Positions 15,269 to 22,547 of a DNA stretch of 25,975 bases are shown one piece after another. Every line of letters begins with the position of its first letter. The stretch's first letter is position 1. The stretch comes from CAZDRX01 sp964508225 (lineage in GTDB: Bacteria > Patescibacteriota > Gracilibacteria > Peribacterales > Peribacteraceae). Below the pieces are notes generated by a model. The model saw only the letters and a program-made list of their open reading frames with translations, had not been told where the DNA came from and did no database searches. The translations under genes and the position numbers were made by a program. The DNA lies in contig CAZDRX010000016.1 in assembly GCA_964508225.1 (NCBI GenBank), positions 1 to 25,975 of the forward strand, given 5' to 3'.

Positions 15269-16543
15269 ATGACGATCCAGAGCCTCGCCCACAGGAAGAT
15301 CTGCATCCTCGGCTTCGGCCGCGAGGGAAGGGCGATGGCCGAGGCGCTGGAAAAAGAAGCCCCGGGGTGCGGGATCACCGTGGCGGACCAAAGCGAGACG
15401 ATCGAAGTCCCACCGAAATACAAAACGCAGACCGGAGGAGATTGGCTCCTCGATCTGCAGAGATTCGATGTTCTCATCAAGTCTCCCGGCATCCCTCCCC
15501 TCCCCGCATTCACGCCTGTCGCGGACAAACTGACGACCTCCACGCAGATTTTCCTCGAGACCGTGAAAGCCTCGGGCGCACTCGTGATCGGAGTCACGGG
15601 ATCCAAAGGCAAGAGCACGACGTCGGCACTTCTGTACGCGATCCTGAAAGCGGCAGGAAAGAATGTGCATCTCGTGGGAAACATCGGCGAACCGGCCATG
15701 AAGCATCTCGGTGACGCGAAACCGGATGCGATCTTCGTGATGGAGATGAGCAGTTACCAGCTCATGGATCTCACGGTGAGTCCCGACATCGCGGTCGTGA
15801 CGTCATTTTTCCCGGAACACCTCGACTACCACGGTTCGCTCGAGGCCTACCTCGATGCAAAGAAGAGCATCACGCGGTTTCAGCCGGAGAGCGGCGTCGT
15901 TTTTTATCACGAGGCATTCGAGGAAGCGCGGGAGATCGCAATGCTCAGCAAGGCGAAGAAGATCGGCTTCTCGGGCAAAGACGCAGGCGTGAAGTCTTCC
16001 GAGATACTTCTGAAGGGCGCACACAACCTCGGCAACATTGCAGGAGCCCTCGCGGTCGCACTGCACCTGAAGATCGACGAAGAAGTGGCGCTGGATGCAA
16101 TCCGCACATTCAAAGGGCTCCCCCACCGTCTCGAGACGGTCGCAGTGAAAGACGGGATCGAATGGGTGAACGACTCGATCTCAACGACACCCGAGACAGC
16201 TGTCGCGGCATTGAACGCGCTGGGTGACGGTGTTTCCACGGTCATCGTCGGCGGTCAGGACCGCGGATATGACTTCTCGCTCCTCGCGAAGCGGCTCCTC
16301 ACATCGAACGTGAAAACAGTGATCCTCCTCCCCGACAGCGGCTTTGTGATTGGCAAAGAGATCGAGCGCGCAGGTGTGCCGGTACTCCTGACGGAAGCCA
16401 AAGACATGAACGATGCCGTGGCACTCGCGAAGAGCCATACCGAGAAGGGCATCGTTCTCCTCTCCCCTGCCTCCCCGAGCTACGGACACTTCAGGAATTT
16501 CGAAGACCGCGGCGAGCAGTTCAGGACGCTTGCGAAAGCCTAA
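15269..16543 (+). CDS. murD2: UDP-MurNAc-L-Ala-L-glutamate ligase MurD2
   Basis: A Mur ligase of 424 residues, close to the usual MurD length. The N-terminal Rossmann domain has ILGFGREG (13-20) and an SPGIPP motif (72-77) typical of MurD. The central ATPase has GVTGSKGKSTTSA (108-120) in place of the common GTNGKT/S, then EMSSYQL and HLDYHGS; the C-terminal domain has LPHRLE, NDSISTTPE and GGQDRGYD. Next to murL, it is expected to add L-Glu rather than D-Glu to UDP-MurNAc-L-Ala; this specificity is inferred from context. It is translationally close-coupled to murL. The last 4 bp overlap the convergent grpE. Confidence 0.9.
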   Translation: MTIQSLAHRKICILGFGREGRAMAEALEKEAPGCGITVADQSETIEVPPKYKTQTGGDWLLDLQRFDVLIKSPGIPPLPAFTPVADKLTTSTQIFLETVKASGALVIGVTGSKGKSTTSALLYAILKAAGKNVHLVGNIGEPAMKHLGDAKPDAIFVMEMSSYQLMDLTVSPDIAVVTSFFPEHLDYHGSLEAYLDAKKSITRFQPESGVVFYHEAFEEAREIAMLSKAKKIGFSGKDAGVKSSEILLKGAHNLGNIAGALAVALHLKIDEEVALDAIRTFKGLPHRLETVAVKDGIEWVNDSISTTPETAVAALNALGDGVSTVIVGGQDRGYDFSLLAKRLLTSNVKTVILLPDSGFVIGKEIERAGVPVLLTEAKDMNDAVALAKSHTEKGIVLLSPASPSYGHFRNFEDRGEQFRTLAKA

Positions 16544-17070
16544 CCTCCTCCCGCCTTCACCTTGGCCGGACGGACGACTTTGCCGTGCAGCTCATACCCG
16601 TCCTCGAGCACTTCGACGACCGTGCCGTCTTTGCCCGCGGCCTGCATGAGCACTTCGTGGCGGTCGGAGTCGATCTGCTGACCGAGCGACTCGAAGCGCC
16701 GGAGACCCATCTCGCCCACCTGCTTCAGGAACTCCTGCTCGAGCGCGACGATACCTTTCACCCAGCCGTTGCTCTCCAGATCCTTGGGGAGCGACTTGAG
16801 CGCGCGCTGGAGATTGTCGATCGTCGGGAGGAACTTCACGAGGACGGCTTCCGCGGCAAACTTACGGATCTCCACGGCCTCACGCTCAAGGCGGATCTTC
16901 ACGTTCTGGAGCTCGGCCTGCGCACGGGAAGCAACTTCCGTGGCCTTCTTCAGCTGCTCGGTGAGATCGAGAATCTTCTGCTCAAGTGCGGCGTTACCGG
17001 CATCCTTCGCCTGCGCGGCCTTCACTTTGGCTTCGAGATCGTCGTCCTGTGCGGGATCCTTCTTGGTCAT
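16540..17070 (-). CDS. grpE: Nucleotide exchange factor GrpE
   Basis: GrpE releases ADP from DnaK and resets the chaperone cycle. The 176-residue product has the expected order. An acidic/charged N-terminus leads into a long coiled coil (about residues 10-75). The conserved dimer and beta region follows: FLPTIDNLQRAL, GWVKGIVALEQEFLKQ, 'GMGLRRF'-like EMGLRRFESLGQ, DSDRHEVLMQ and EDGYELHGKVVRPAKVKV-type end. The ATG at 17070 is preferred over TTG 17076, since TATACT lies 6 nt before the ATG. dnaK and dnaJ are not adjacent. An exported unknown protein is encoded upstream on the same strand, 56 nt away. Confidence 0.95.
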   Translation of the reverse strand: MTKKDPAQDDDLEAKVKAAQAKDAGNAALEQKILDLTEQLKKATEVASRAQAELQNVKIRLEREAVEIRKFAAEAVLVKFLPTIDNLQRALKSLPKDLESNGWVKGIVALEQEFLKQVGEMGLRRFESLGQQIDSDRHEVLMQAAGKDGTVVEVLEDGYELHGKVVRPAKVKAGGG

Positions 17071-17076
17071 GCGCAA

Positions 17077-17082
17077 AGTATA
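17077..17082 (-). promoter_or_regulatory. -10 element of grpE, leaderless spacing
   Basis: TATACT on the minus strand, 6 nt before the ATG at 17070. No heat-shock (HrcA/CIRCE) inverted repeat is visible nearby. Confidence 0.55.
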
Positions 17083-17126
17083 GCAAAAGAAGAATCTCGT
17101 TCATGAAAGTCCGACGGATTTTCCCT

Positions 17127-17696
17127 CTACTTGCAGTCCCGCAGAAGGTCGCAGCCCCCACCCGTCGTCTTGATCACATAGACAACGGATGTTGTATTCG
17201 GCACCGGTAATGTGTTGATGACGGTTGCCGTCGTCAGGGATTTATACTGGATACGGGCGCTTCCCGGCACACCGGTGCAACCTTTTTGACATTGCGGTGC
17301 CGAGTCCGCGCTGGCGCAGGAAATCTCCACCTTCGCGTCCGAGACTGCTTTTGCCTGTGCTTTGGCAGCGGCCTCACCGTTCTTCGTCGAGACTGTCTGC
17401 GTCTGATTGATGCGCACCTTCCGCGTCACCGTCCTGCACGATCCTGCATTGAATCCTCCCGATACGACGGGCTCACCATCTCCTCCGTCCTCGATGAACG
17501 TCGACTCATCCAGGACCATGACGATGGATTCCGGCACTTCCTGAGGCGAAGCCGCAGGCGGCGGAGGCGGCGTCATCGTGCCGCCAAGACTGCCCATGAG
17601 CGGAACCTGTATGCCGCTCCACTGGACGTAGATCAGCGCAGCCAACGCAAAGAGTGTCCCGCCAACGAGAATGCCGAGCGTCCGTGTGGATTTCAT
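17127..17696 (-). CDS. Membrane-anchored extracytoplasmic protein, unknown function
   Basis: A 189-residue protein with an N-terminal anchor (LGILVGGTLFALAALIYVQW, about residues 8-27), then a proline-rich linker (TPPPPPAASPQE, 41-52) and an extracytoplasmic domain. That domain contains six cysteines (around 87, 131, 140, 144, 180, 187), suggesting disulfides or a metal site, and a Thr/Asn-rich beta-type C-terminus. I recognise no family. It lies between grpE and the PEP carboxylase gene, all on the minus strand, with gaps of 56 and 74 nt. A TAGCAT hexamer upstream (about 17735-17740) could be a promoter with a short leader, but this is weak. Confidence 0.7.
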   Translation of the reverse strand: MKSTRTLGILVGGTLFALAALIYVQWSGIQVPLMGSLGGTMTPPPPPAASPQEVPESIVMVLDESTFIEDGGDGEPVVSGGFNAGSCRTVTRKVRINQTQTVSTKNGEAAAKAQAKAVSDAKVEISCASADSAPQCQKGCTGVPGSARIQYKSLTTATVINTLPVPNTTSVVYVIKTTGGGCDLLRDCK

Positions 17697-17770
17697 GGAA
17701 AGTGGAGAAGGTGCCGCTCATGCTACGCCCTCACAGAGAAGATTCCGCTTCATTTTCCGCACAGATCAAT

Positions 17771-19303
17771 CTAACCCAGACTTCTCCGGATCACCGCCGC
17801 CTCCACGATCGCCGACGAGATCGAGGACTTCGGCGCACCGGAGAGGATGCGCTGATAAATGGTCGATGTGAGATTGCGGTGAATGACGTGGTGCGGCTTC
17901 TCGGGACCGAGTTCGATCTCGAGGATCTTCTCGATGGCGTCGATCCCGTGCTGAATCTCGCGGAACACAGGCTTCTTCTTCGCGAGAAGCGCAAGGTTCT
18001 CGCGGTTCAGGTACTTGCCTGCGTGTTTGAGATCCTCACGGAGCGCGGGGTAGTACGCCTCCACCGTGTCGAGGAGTCCTGCCTCGGCGGCGTCCACGAG
18101 TCCCCTGCCCGTCGCGATGAGTTCGGGCGGTACGCCGATGGAGTAGAGCGCTGCGGTGAATCCGATCGCGCGCGGGAGCCGCACCTTGCCGATGCCGCGG
18201 CTGTAGCCGAAGAGTCCGATGTGCTGAAGGCGTTCGCGGCGGGGCGGAATGCAGGCCGCGACCTGATTGATGAGCGGGGCGATACTCTCGATCGTCGGCT
18301 GCCAGAGCTTCGTGAAGATGGCGCAGAGCTTCTCGATCTTCTTCACTTCATCATCGGGAATCGACACGATGCGACGCTTCGGTACTTCTTTCTTCATCCG
18401 GAGGAGCGCCTTCTTCACGACGTCCTTCGGATAGTCGTACCGGAACGCGGACTGGATGGAGTACGTGCGCACGCCCGAGTACTGCTCCATGAACGTATCA
18501 AGGTAGAGCGGATTCACACTGCCCCGGAACGGGAGTGATCCGGTGCCGAGCACGGGGTAGACCGGGAAACCGAGATCGTCAGCGACGGCCTTCGCCTTGC
18601 TGAGTGCGACCTTCACGGCGAGAACGGCGGGGACAAGCCCTGCGTTCATGGCCGGGTCGGAGCGCGCGAGGAAAAGACGCTGGCCTCGCTGCTTCGCATC
18701 CGGGCACTCCTTGAGCAGGCTTTCCCAGTACGGCCGGACGATCTTCTCGATGCCGAGGAGCGACTTCACATCCTCCACAAGCGGCGTGACATCGAATGTC
18801 CGGAGGAGATCCGCGTCTACCTTCTTCCCGCCGTGAAATACATCGCGGTGGTACCCCGCGATCTTGCGGAAGACCTCACGCACTTTCATCGGCTGACGCG
18901 CATCAGTGGTGAGCGGGAGAAACATCTCGACGACGGGCGGACGCTTCAGGCCGATATCACGTCCGAGATCCGCGAGAGCAAGCACGTTCATGAATGCTCT
19001 CGCCATGCGGTGCATCTTCTCTCCGTCGAACGCGGGAATGCGGTACGTGAGATGCACGTCGGACCCGAGCGGATGTTTGCGGAAAAACTCCGGCGCGCGG
19101 GAGAAGAGTTTCTCGCCCACCGCTTCGTCCACGTACTTTCCCTCCCAGTCCCACATGTACTCGTCGACGGGCAGTTCCCTGAAGAGGATCATCACCTCCT
19201 CGATCTCGTCCTGTGTGGCCACGAACGGACTGTCTTTCCACCACGGCGAGAGCGCATTGTCGGGGTGCTGCGTGGCCATCGTCACGGGAACGATTCGCGT
19301 CAT
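17771..19303 (-). CDS. ppcA: Phosphoenolpyruvate carboxylase, archaeal type
   Basis: Adds bicarbonate to PEP to form oxaloacetate, feeding amino acid and nucleotide synthesis. The 510-residue length and the N-terminus VTMATQHPDNA fit the short archaeal-type PEPC family (PEPcase_2), not the 900-residue bacterial enzyme. Further supporting stretches are GSDVHLTYRIPAFDGEKMHRMARAF-type sequence near 80-105, PLTTDARQPMKV near 131-142, FLARSDPAMNAGLVPAVLAVKVAL near 214-237, and a late segment with GYSRGIGKVRLPRAI near 367-381. The ATG at 19303 follows TAGTGT by 6 nt. It is divergent from the copper-cluster gene at 19370. Confidence 0.92.
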   Translation of the reverse strand: MTRIVPVTMATQHPDNALSPWWKDSPFVATQDEIEEVMILFRELPVDEYMWDWEGKYVDEAVGEKLFSRAPEFFRKHPLGSDVHLTYRIPAFDGEKMHRMARAFMNVLALADLGRDIGLKRPPVVEMFLPLTTDARQPMKVREVFRKIAGYHRDVFHGGKKVDADLLRTFDVTPLVEDVKSLLGIEKIVRPYWESLLKECPDAKQRGQRLFLARSDPAMNAGLVPAVLAVKVALSKAKAVADDLGFPVYPVLGTGSLPFRGSVNPLYLDTFMEQYSGVRTYSIQSAFRYDYPKDVVKKALLRMKKEVPKRRIVSIPDDEVKKIEKLCAIFTKLWQPTIESIAPLINQVAACIPPRRERLQHIGLFGYSRGIGKVRLPRAIGFTAALYSIGVPPELIATGRGLVDAAEAGLLDTVEAYYPALREDLKHAGKYLNRENLALLAKKKPVFREIQHGIDAIEKILEIELGPEKPHHVIHRNLTSTIYQRILSGAPKSSISSAIVEAAVIRRSLG

Positions 19304-19309
19304 GGCCGC

Positions 19310-19315
19310 ACACTA
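19310..19315 (-). promoter_or_regulatory. -10 element of ppcA, leaderless spacing
   Basis: TAGTGT on the minus strand, 6 nt before the ATG at 19303. Confidence 0.45.
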
Positions 19316-19355
19316 GCACAGCTTGGCACTTCTGGTTCAGGAATGAAAAAAGGAG

Positions 19356-19361
19356 TAGAAT
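19356..19361 (+). promoter_or_regulatory. -10 element of the TauE/SafE-cupredoxin gene
   Basis: TAGAAT, 8 nt before the ATG at 19370. An AGGAG at 19351-19355 is 14 nt from the ATG, too far for a normal Shine-Dalgarno, and would lie upstream of the predicted transcript start. Confidence 0.5.
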
Positions 19362-19369
19362 GGTGCGGT

Positions 19370-20545
19370 ATGCAAAAGAAGAAAGATACAGGCATGGCCT
19401 GCGGTTCCTGCGCCTCGGTGAAGCCGGGAGGTCTGCGCGCCGAACGCATGGCGGAGATCGGTGTCACGATGATCGTGCTCCTCGCGGTGTACCAGCTCGG
19501 CAAACAGCTGGATATTTTCACGTTTGCGACGTCGACGGAAGACGTCGTCGGACTCGGCACGGTGTTTCTCATCGGCCTCACGGCATCCACGAGCAGCTGT
19601 CTCGCGATGGTCGGCGGTCTCCTTATCTCCGTCACGGCCGCCTGGGACAAGGCGCACCCGCAGGCGACACGCTGGCAGAAGTTCGAGCCCCAGCTCCACT
19701 TCAACATCGGACGCATCATCGGCTACTTCTTCTTCGGAGGTCTCACGGGGCTCATCGGGCGTTCGCTCATCCTCTCTGTGAAAACGACCGGTTTCATGAA
19801 GATCGGTCTCTCGCTCGTGATGATCTGGCTCGGCCTCTCCATCCTCGGGTTGCTCCCGAAGCGCTACTGCCGCGTCCCCATGCCCTCGGTGATCACGAAG
19901 AAGCTGCGCACCATGAGCGAATCGGATTCCGTCATCGCGCCGTTCCTCCTCGGCTCTCTCACGTACTTCGTGCCCTGCGGCTTCACGCAGTCCATGCAGC
20001 TCCTCGCACTGGGTTCGGGCGGTTTCGGTCAGGGCGCACTCATCATGCTCGTGTTCGCACTCGGCACACTTCCCTCGCTGCTCGGCATCGGTGCCCTCAG
20101 TGCACTCGCCGAAGGCAGGCTCGGCAAGCTCTTCCTCACGATTGCAGGCTCAGTTTCAATTCTCCTTGGCATCTCGAATATCCAGAACGGCCTCTCGCTC
20201 GCCGATATCAAGCTGCTCCCCAGCTTCACCGCCACGGCTTCCGCGACGAACGATCCGAACGTGACGATCGATGCGAACGGCCAGCAGATCATCAGTCTGG
20301 ATATCCGGAGCGGCGGCTACAGCGCCGACTCGTTCTCGATCGAGGCCGGCAAACCGACGTGGATCTTCGCCAATGCGCCGGATCCGCTCAGCGGCTGCAT
20401 CTCCAGTATGACGATCCCGTCGTACAACATCAGTCAGGAAATCAAAGTCGGCAAGAACTGGATCGGGCCCATCACCCCGACGAAGGATTTCGCCTTCATG
20501 TGCTCGATGGGCATGTTCCGCGCCGAAGTGCGCGTGCACTCGTAA
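19370..20545 (+). CDS. TauE/SafE- (DsbD-) like membrane protein with C-terminal cupredoxin-like domain
   Basis: A 391-residue protein. The N-terminal tail has CGSC (11-14), a thiol or metal motif. A membrane domain of about six to eight segments spans residues 28-270, with STSSCLAMVGG (73-83) and FVPCGFTQSMQ (200-210), the paired Cys-containing signatures of the UreH/DsbD-like TauE-SafE group. Residues 295-391 form a cupredoxin-like beta domain with likely copper ligands C343 (GCISSM) and C378/M382 (FMCSMGMF). The arrangement suggests copper or thiol handling across the membrane. The start at 19370 fits the Cys motif and the -10. It is convergent with the His-rich lipoprotein, 3 bp apart. The frame is open upstream to 18833, but only as antisense to ppcA. 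Confidence 0.85.
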   Translation: MQKKKDTGMACGSCASVKPGGLRAERMAEIGVTMIVLLAVYQLGKQLDIFTFATSTEDVVGLGTVFLIGLTASTSSCLAMVGGLLISVTAAWDKAHPQATRWQKFEPQLHFNIGRIIGYFFFGGLTGLIGRSLILSVKTTGFMKIGLSLVMIWLGLSILGLLPKRYCRVPMPSVITKKLRTMSESDSVIAPFLLGSLTYFVPCGFTQSMQLLALGSGGFGQGALIMLVFALGTLPSLLGIGALSALAEGRLGKLFLTIAGSVSILLGISNIQNGLSLADIKLLPSFTATASATNDPNVTIDANGQQIISLDIRSGGYSADSFSIEAGKPTWIFANAPDPLSGCISSMTIPSYNISQEIKVGKNWIGPITPTKDFAFMCSMGMFRAEVRVHS

Positions 20546-20548
20546 ACC

Positions 20549-21136
20549 CTACAATTTGCAGGGTACCGTCGGATCCGCGATGCATCCTTCGGTCGGCGCT
20601 TTGCCGCGCTCGGGGCACGTTTTGGAATACAGACACGCATCGTCCGTCATGGAACGCTGCTGCATGCGAAGCTCCACGGGATCGGTCGCGTTCGTGATGA
20701 GAAGGCTGTCGAGATCGCTGAAGACGTACGTGGAACCGGCAGGATTCTCCGTGCCGTTCACGAAGAGCCTTACCTCAAACGTTCCCTTGGCATATTGGCA
20801 GTGGAGACAGTCACGGAAGACGAGCTTGTTCTCCCCGTAGTGCATCCCCGGCAGCGAATCGACGAACTCGCCGAGCGTGAGTCCGGGCTTGTGACGGTGG
20901 AGAACATGACCGTTGCCATCGTGGAGGTGCAGGTACTGACTGAGTTCCTGACTGTGTTCCGTCTCATCCGAACTACCGGACATGTACTGCTCACCGGAGA
21001 GATCGAGCTGCTTTCCGTCGATCCATATCGCGAAGTCTCCATGCGTGTGATTGGGATCGGGATTCACTCCGGAGTTCGCCGCTCCACAGGAGGCGAGGAG
21101 TAAGGAGAGGAAGACGGCGGGGAGAAAGTGGCGCAT
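20549..21136 (-). CDS. His-rich lipoprotein, probable metal-binding
   Basis: A 195-residue lipoprotein: signal peptide of 16 residues with lipobox LASC (lipid Cys17). Dense histidines follow at HTHGDF (30-35) and in a YLHLHDGNGHVLHRH-like segment (69-82), then CLHC at 110-113 and four late cysteines. The sequence after residue 115 looks like a small beta domain (EVRLFVNGTENP, STYVFSDLDSLLI). This pattern suggests a surface metal binder, most likely copper or zinc; the metal is inferred. It is convergent with the cupredoxin gene and divergent from the DoxX gene, with which it shares a 41-bp promoter region. TATCAT (21161-21166) may be its -10, giving a leader of about 17 nt. Confidence 0.8.
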   Translation of the reverse strand: MRHFLPAVFLSLLLASCGAANSGVNPDPNHTHGDFAIWIDGKQLDLSGEQYMSGSSDETEHSQELSQYLHLHDGNGHVLHRHKPGLTLGEFVDSLPGMHYGENKLVFRDCLHCQYAKGTFEVRLFVNGTENPAGSTYVFSDLDSLLITNATDPVELRMQQRSMTDDACLYSKTCPERGKAPTEGCIADPTVPCKL

Positions 21137-21164
21137 GATCGTTTTGGAAAGGACGGGAGGATGA

Positions 21165-21170
21165 TACCCT
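21165..21170 (+). promoter_or_regulatory. -10 element of the DoxX-rhodanese operon, leaderless spacing
   Basis: TACCCT, 7 nt before the ATG at 21178, with TTTTGG (21142-21147) 17 bp upstream as a possible -35. It overlaps the likely divergent promoter of the lipoprotein, so the two may compete. Confidence 0.5.
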
Positions 21171-21177
21171 ATCCGCC

Positions 21178-21528
21178 ATGTCAGCCATCACGACCGCCAA
21201 GTGGACTCTCATTCTCGGCACGGCCTTCGTCTTCCTCTACTTCGGGATCGAGAAATTCGTGCACCCCGCGCTCTGGCTCGGCTGGATGCCGGACTGGATG
21301 GATGGCCTGATGGGCTACAGAGTCAGCCTGTGGATGCAGGTCGTCGCCGTCACGGAAATCGCACTCGGGGCACTCATCCTCGTCCCTGTCCGCGCCGTCC
21401 AGAAGACCGTCGCACTCCTCGCATCGCTCCACCTCGTCGCCATCCTCACGCAAGTCGGCTGGAACGACACCGCCGTGCGTGACACGGGACTCCTCTGTAT
21501 GACGACCGCACTCTGGTATCTGATCTGA
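21178..21528 (+). CDS. DoxX-family small membrane protein
   Basis: A 116-residue protein with four predicted membrane segments (about 8-25, 50-68, 75-95, 100-116). It has the DoxX-like FLYFGIEKFVHPALWLGWMP opening, with the usual Gly-Glu-Lys after the first helix. DoxX proteins are linked to thiosulfate/quinone oxidoreduction and, in mycobacteria, to a membrane redox complex; the exact role here is unknown. It is followed after 29 nt by the rhodanese gene, so both likely serve sulfur or thiol redox. The start is fixed by the -10 spacing. Confidence 0.8.
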   Translation: MSAITTAKWTLILGTAFVFLYFGIEKFVHPALWLGWMPDWMDGLMGYRVSLWMQVVAVTEIALGALILVPVRAVQKTVALLASLHLVAILTQVGWNDTAVRDTGLLCMTTALWYLI

Positions 21529-21557
21529 GATCACTCATTCTCTCCCCTCCCCCCACC

Positions 21558-22160
21558 ATGCAAAAGTATTCTTTCCTCCTCCTCGCCATCATCGCCGGTG
21601 CTCTCGGAGGCTCGCTTGCAACCATGGGAATCCTGGAATGGAAGAGCACCGACCGCGCATCGCTCATCTCCGAATTCTATGCCGTGGAGAATGCGGTGCA
21701 CGTGAGTCCGCACAGTCTGCGGAAGAAGATCGCAGACGGGAAGAATGATTTCGTCCTCGTGGATCTGCGCAGCGCACAGGAGTACGAGAAGGAGCACATC
21801 ACCGGTGCGGTGAATATCCCCGCATACAAAGATCCTGATCACTCCGCCTACGACGAAGTGGACCGGATCGTCGGTGCATTCGCCGCGCTGCCGACAGGCA
21901 AAGATGTCGTCGTGTACTGCTATTCCATCCCCTGCATGACGGGCAGAAAGATCGGCGCGATGCTCACGCAGCACGGCATCTACGTCCAGCACCTCGGCAT
22001 CGGCTGGAACGAGTGGCGTCACTTCTGGACGCTCTGGAACCACGAGCACGAGTGGAGCAAGACGAACGCGGAAGAGTATGTGGCATCCGGAAAAGAGCCT
22101 GGGAAATTCAAAGGTGCCCCCGTGATCACACCCTGCTCGGAAGGCCAGTTCGGCTGCTAG
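21558..22160 (+). CDS. Membrane-anchored rhodanese-like protein
   Basis: A 200-residue protein. It begins with an N-terminal signal anchor (YSFLLLAIIAGALGGSLATMGIL, 4-26) and continues with a rhodanese domain of about 45-160. The domain shows FVLVDLRSAQEYEKEHITGAVNIP (65-88) and the active-site loop VVVYCYSIPCMTGRK (117-131), with Cys121 as the expected sulfur acceptor and a second Cys126 close by. The tail ends in two more cysteines (193, 200). It should act outside the membrane, in sulfane-sulfur transfer or disulfide chemistry. It is the second gene after DoxX and has no Shine-Dalgarno. Confidence 0.88.
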   Translation: MQKYSFLLLAIIAGALGGSLATMGILEWKSTDRASLISEFYAVENAVHVSPHSLRKKIADGKNDFVLVDLRSAQEYEKEHITGAVNIPAYKDPDHSAYDEVDRIVGAFAALPTGKDVVVYCYSIPCMTGRKIGAMLTQHGIYVQHLGIGWNEWRHFWTLWNHEHEWSKTNAEEYVASGKEPGKFKGAPVITPCSEGQFGC

Positions 22161-22179
22161 AAAAAAGCATGTAGAAGCT

Positions 22180-22208
22180 GGGGCCCTGGAGAAAATCTCC
22201 AGAACCCC
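22180..22208 (+). terminator. Probable terminator hairpin after the rhodanese gene
   Basis: CTGGAGA/TCTCCAG (22186-22202) is extended by GGGG/CCCC (22180-22208) across a small internal loop. Only a weak T stretch follows, so it may be an attenuating or bidirectional element between two convergent genes. Confidence 0.5.
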
Positions 22209-22238
22209 GGGTTCCTTCGCCGATCGATGTGGCGAGCT

Positions 22239-22547
22239 TCAGGCCGCTGCGCGCTTTGCGCTGCGATCAGTGGCAAACCGCATCTTGAGCCGGAGCCCGA
22301 ACGTCAGACTGTCCCCGTTGGGGAACAGCACAACATCCGGATGCATCCGGCCGTCCGATTGACGGAACCGGACGTGAACGCCGCCTTCACCTTCGGTGAT
22401 GTGCAGGTGAGGCGTCGTCCAGACGGACTCGGCGTGGTCCAGAATCCGCGTCTGCAGAAGATCGATGACCTTCTCGCGAGGGTCTGTCTGCTGCGGACGC
22501 ATGACTGCCAGAACGGCAGTCACAAGAAGAGAAAGGCTTTTCTTCAC
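22239..22547 (-). CDS. Small exported protein, unknown function, with true Shine-Dalgarno
   Basis: A 102-residue protein starting at GTG 22547. The N-terminus KKSLSLLVTAVLAVM is a short signal-peptide-like segment without a clear cleavage box. The rest is a small polar domain rich in His, Arg and Asp with strand-like stretches (VWTTPHLHITEGEGGVHVRF). I recognise no family. It is the only gene here with a strong AAAGGAGG ribosome-binding site (22556-22563), placed 8 nt before the start, and with a perfect TATAAT box. This contrasts with its leaderless neighbours and may mark high expression or foreign origin. Confidence 0.6.
   Translation of the reverse strand: MKKSLSLLVTAVLAVMRPQQTDPREKVIDLLQTRILDHAESVWTTPHLHITEGEGGVHVRFRQSDGRMHPDVVLFPNGDSLTFGLRLKMRFATDRSAKRAAA

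Noticed and set aside
18833..19369. Upstream extension of the TauE/SafE-cupredoxin frame
   Set aside because: It is antisense to the PEP carboxylase gene. The real start follows TAGAAT at 19356-19361.
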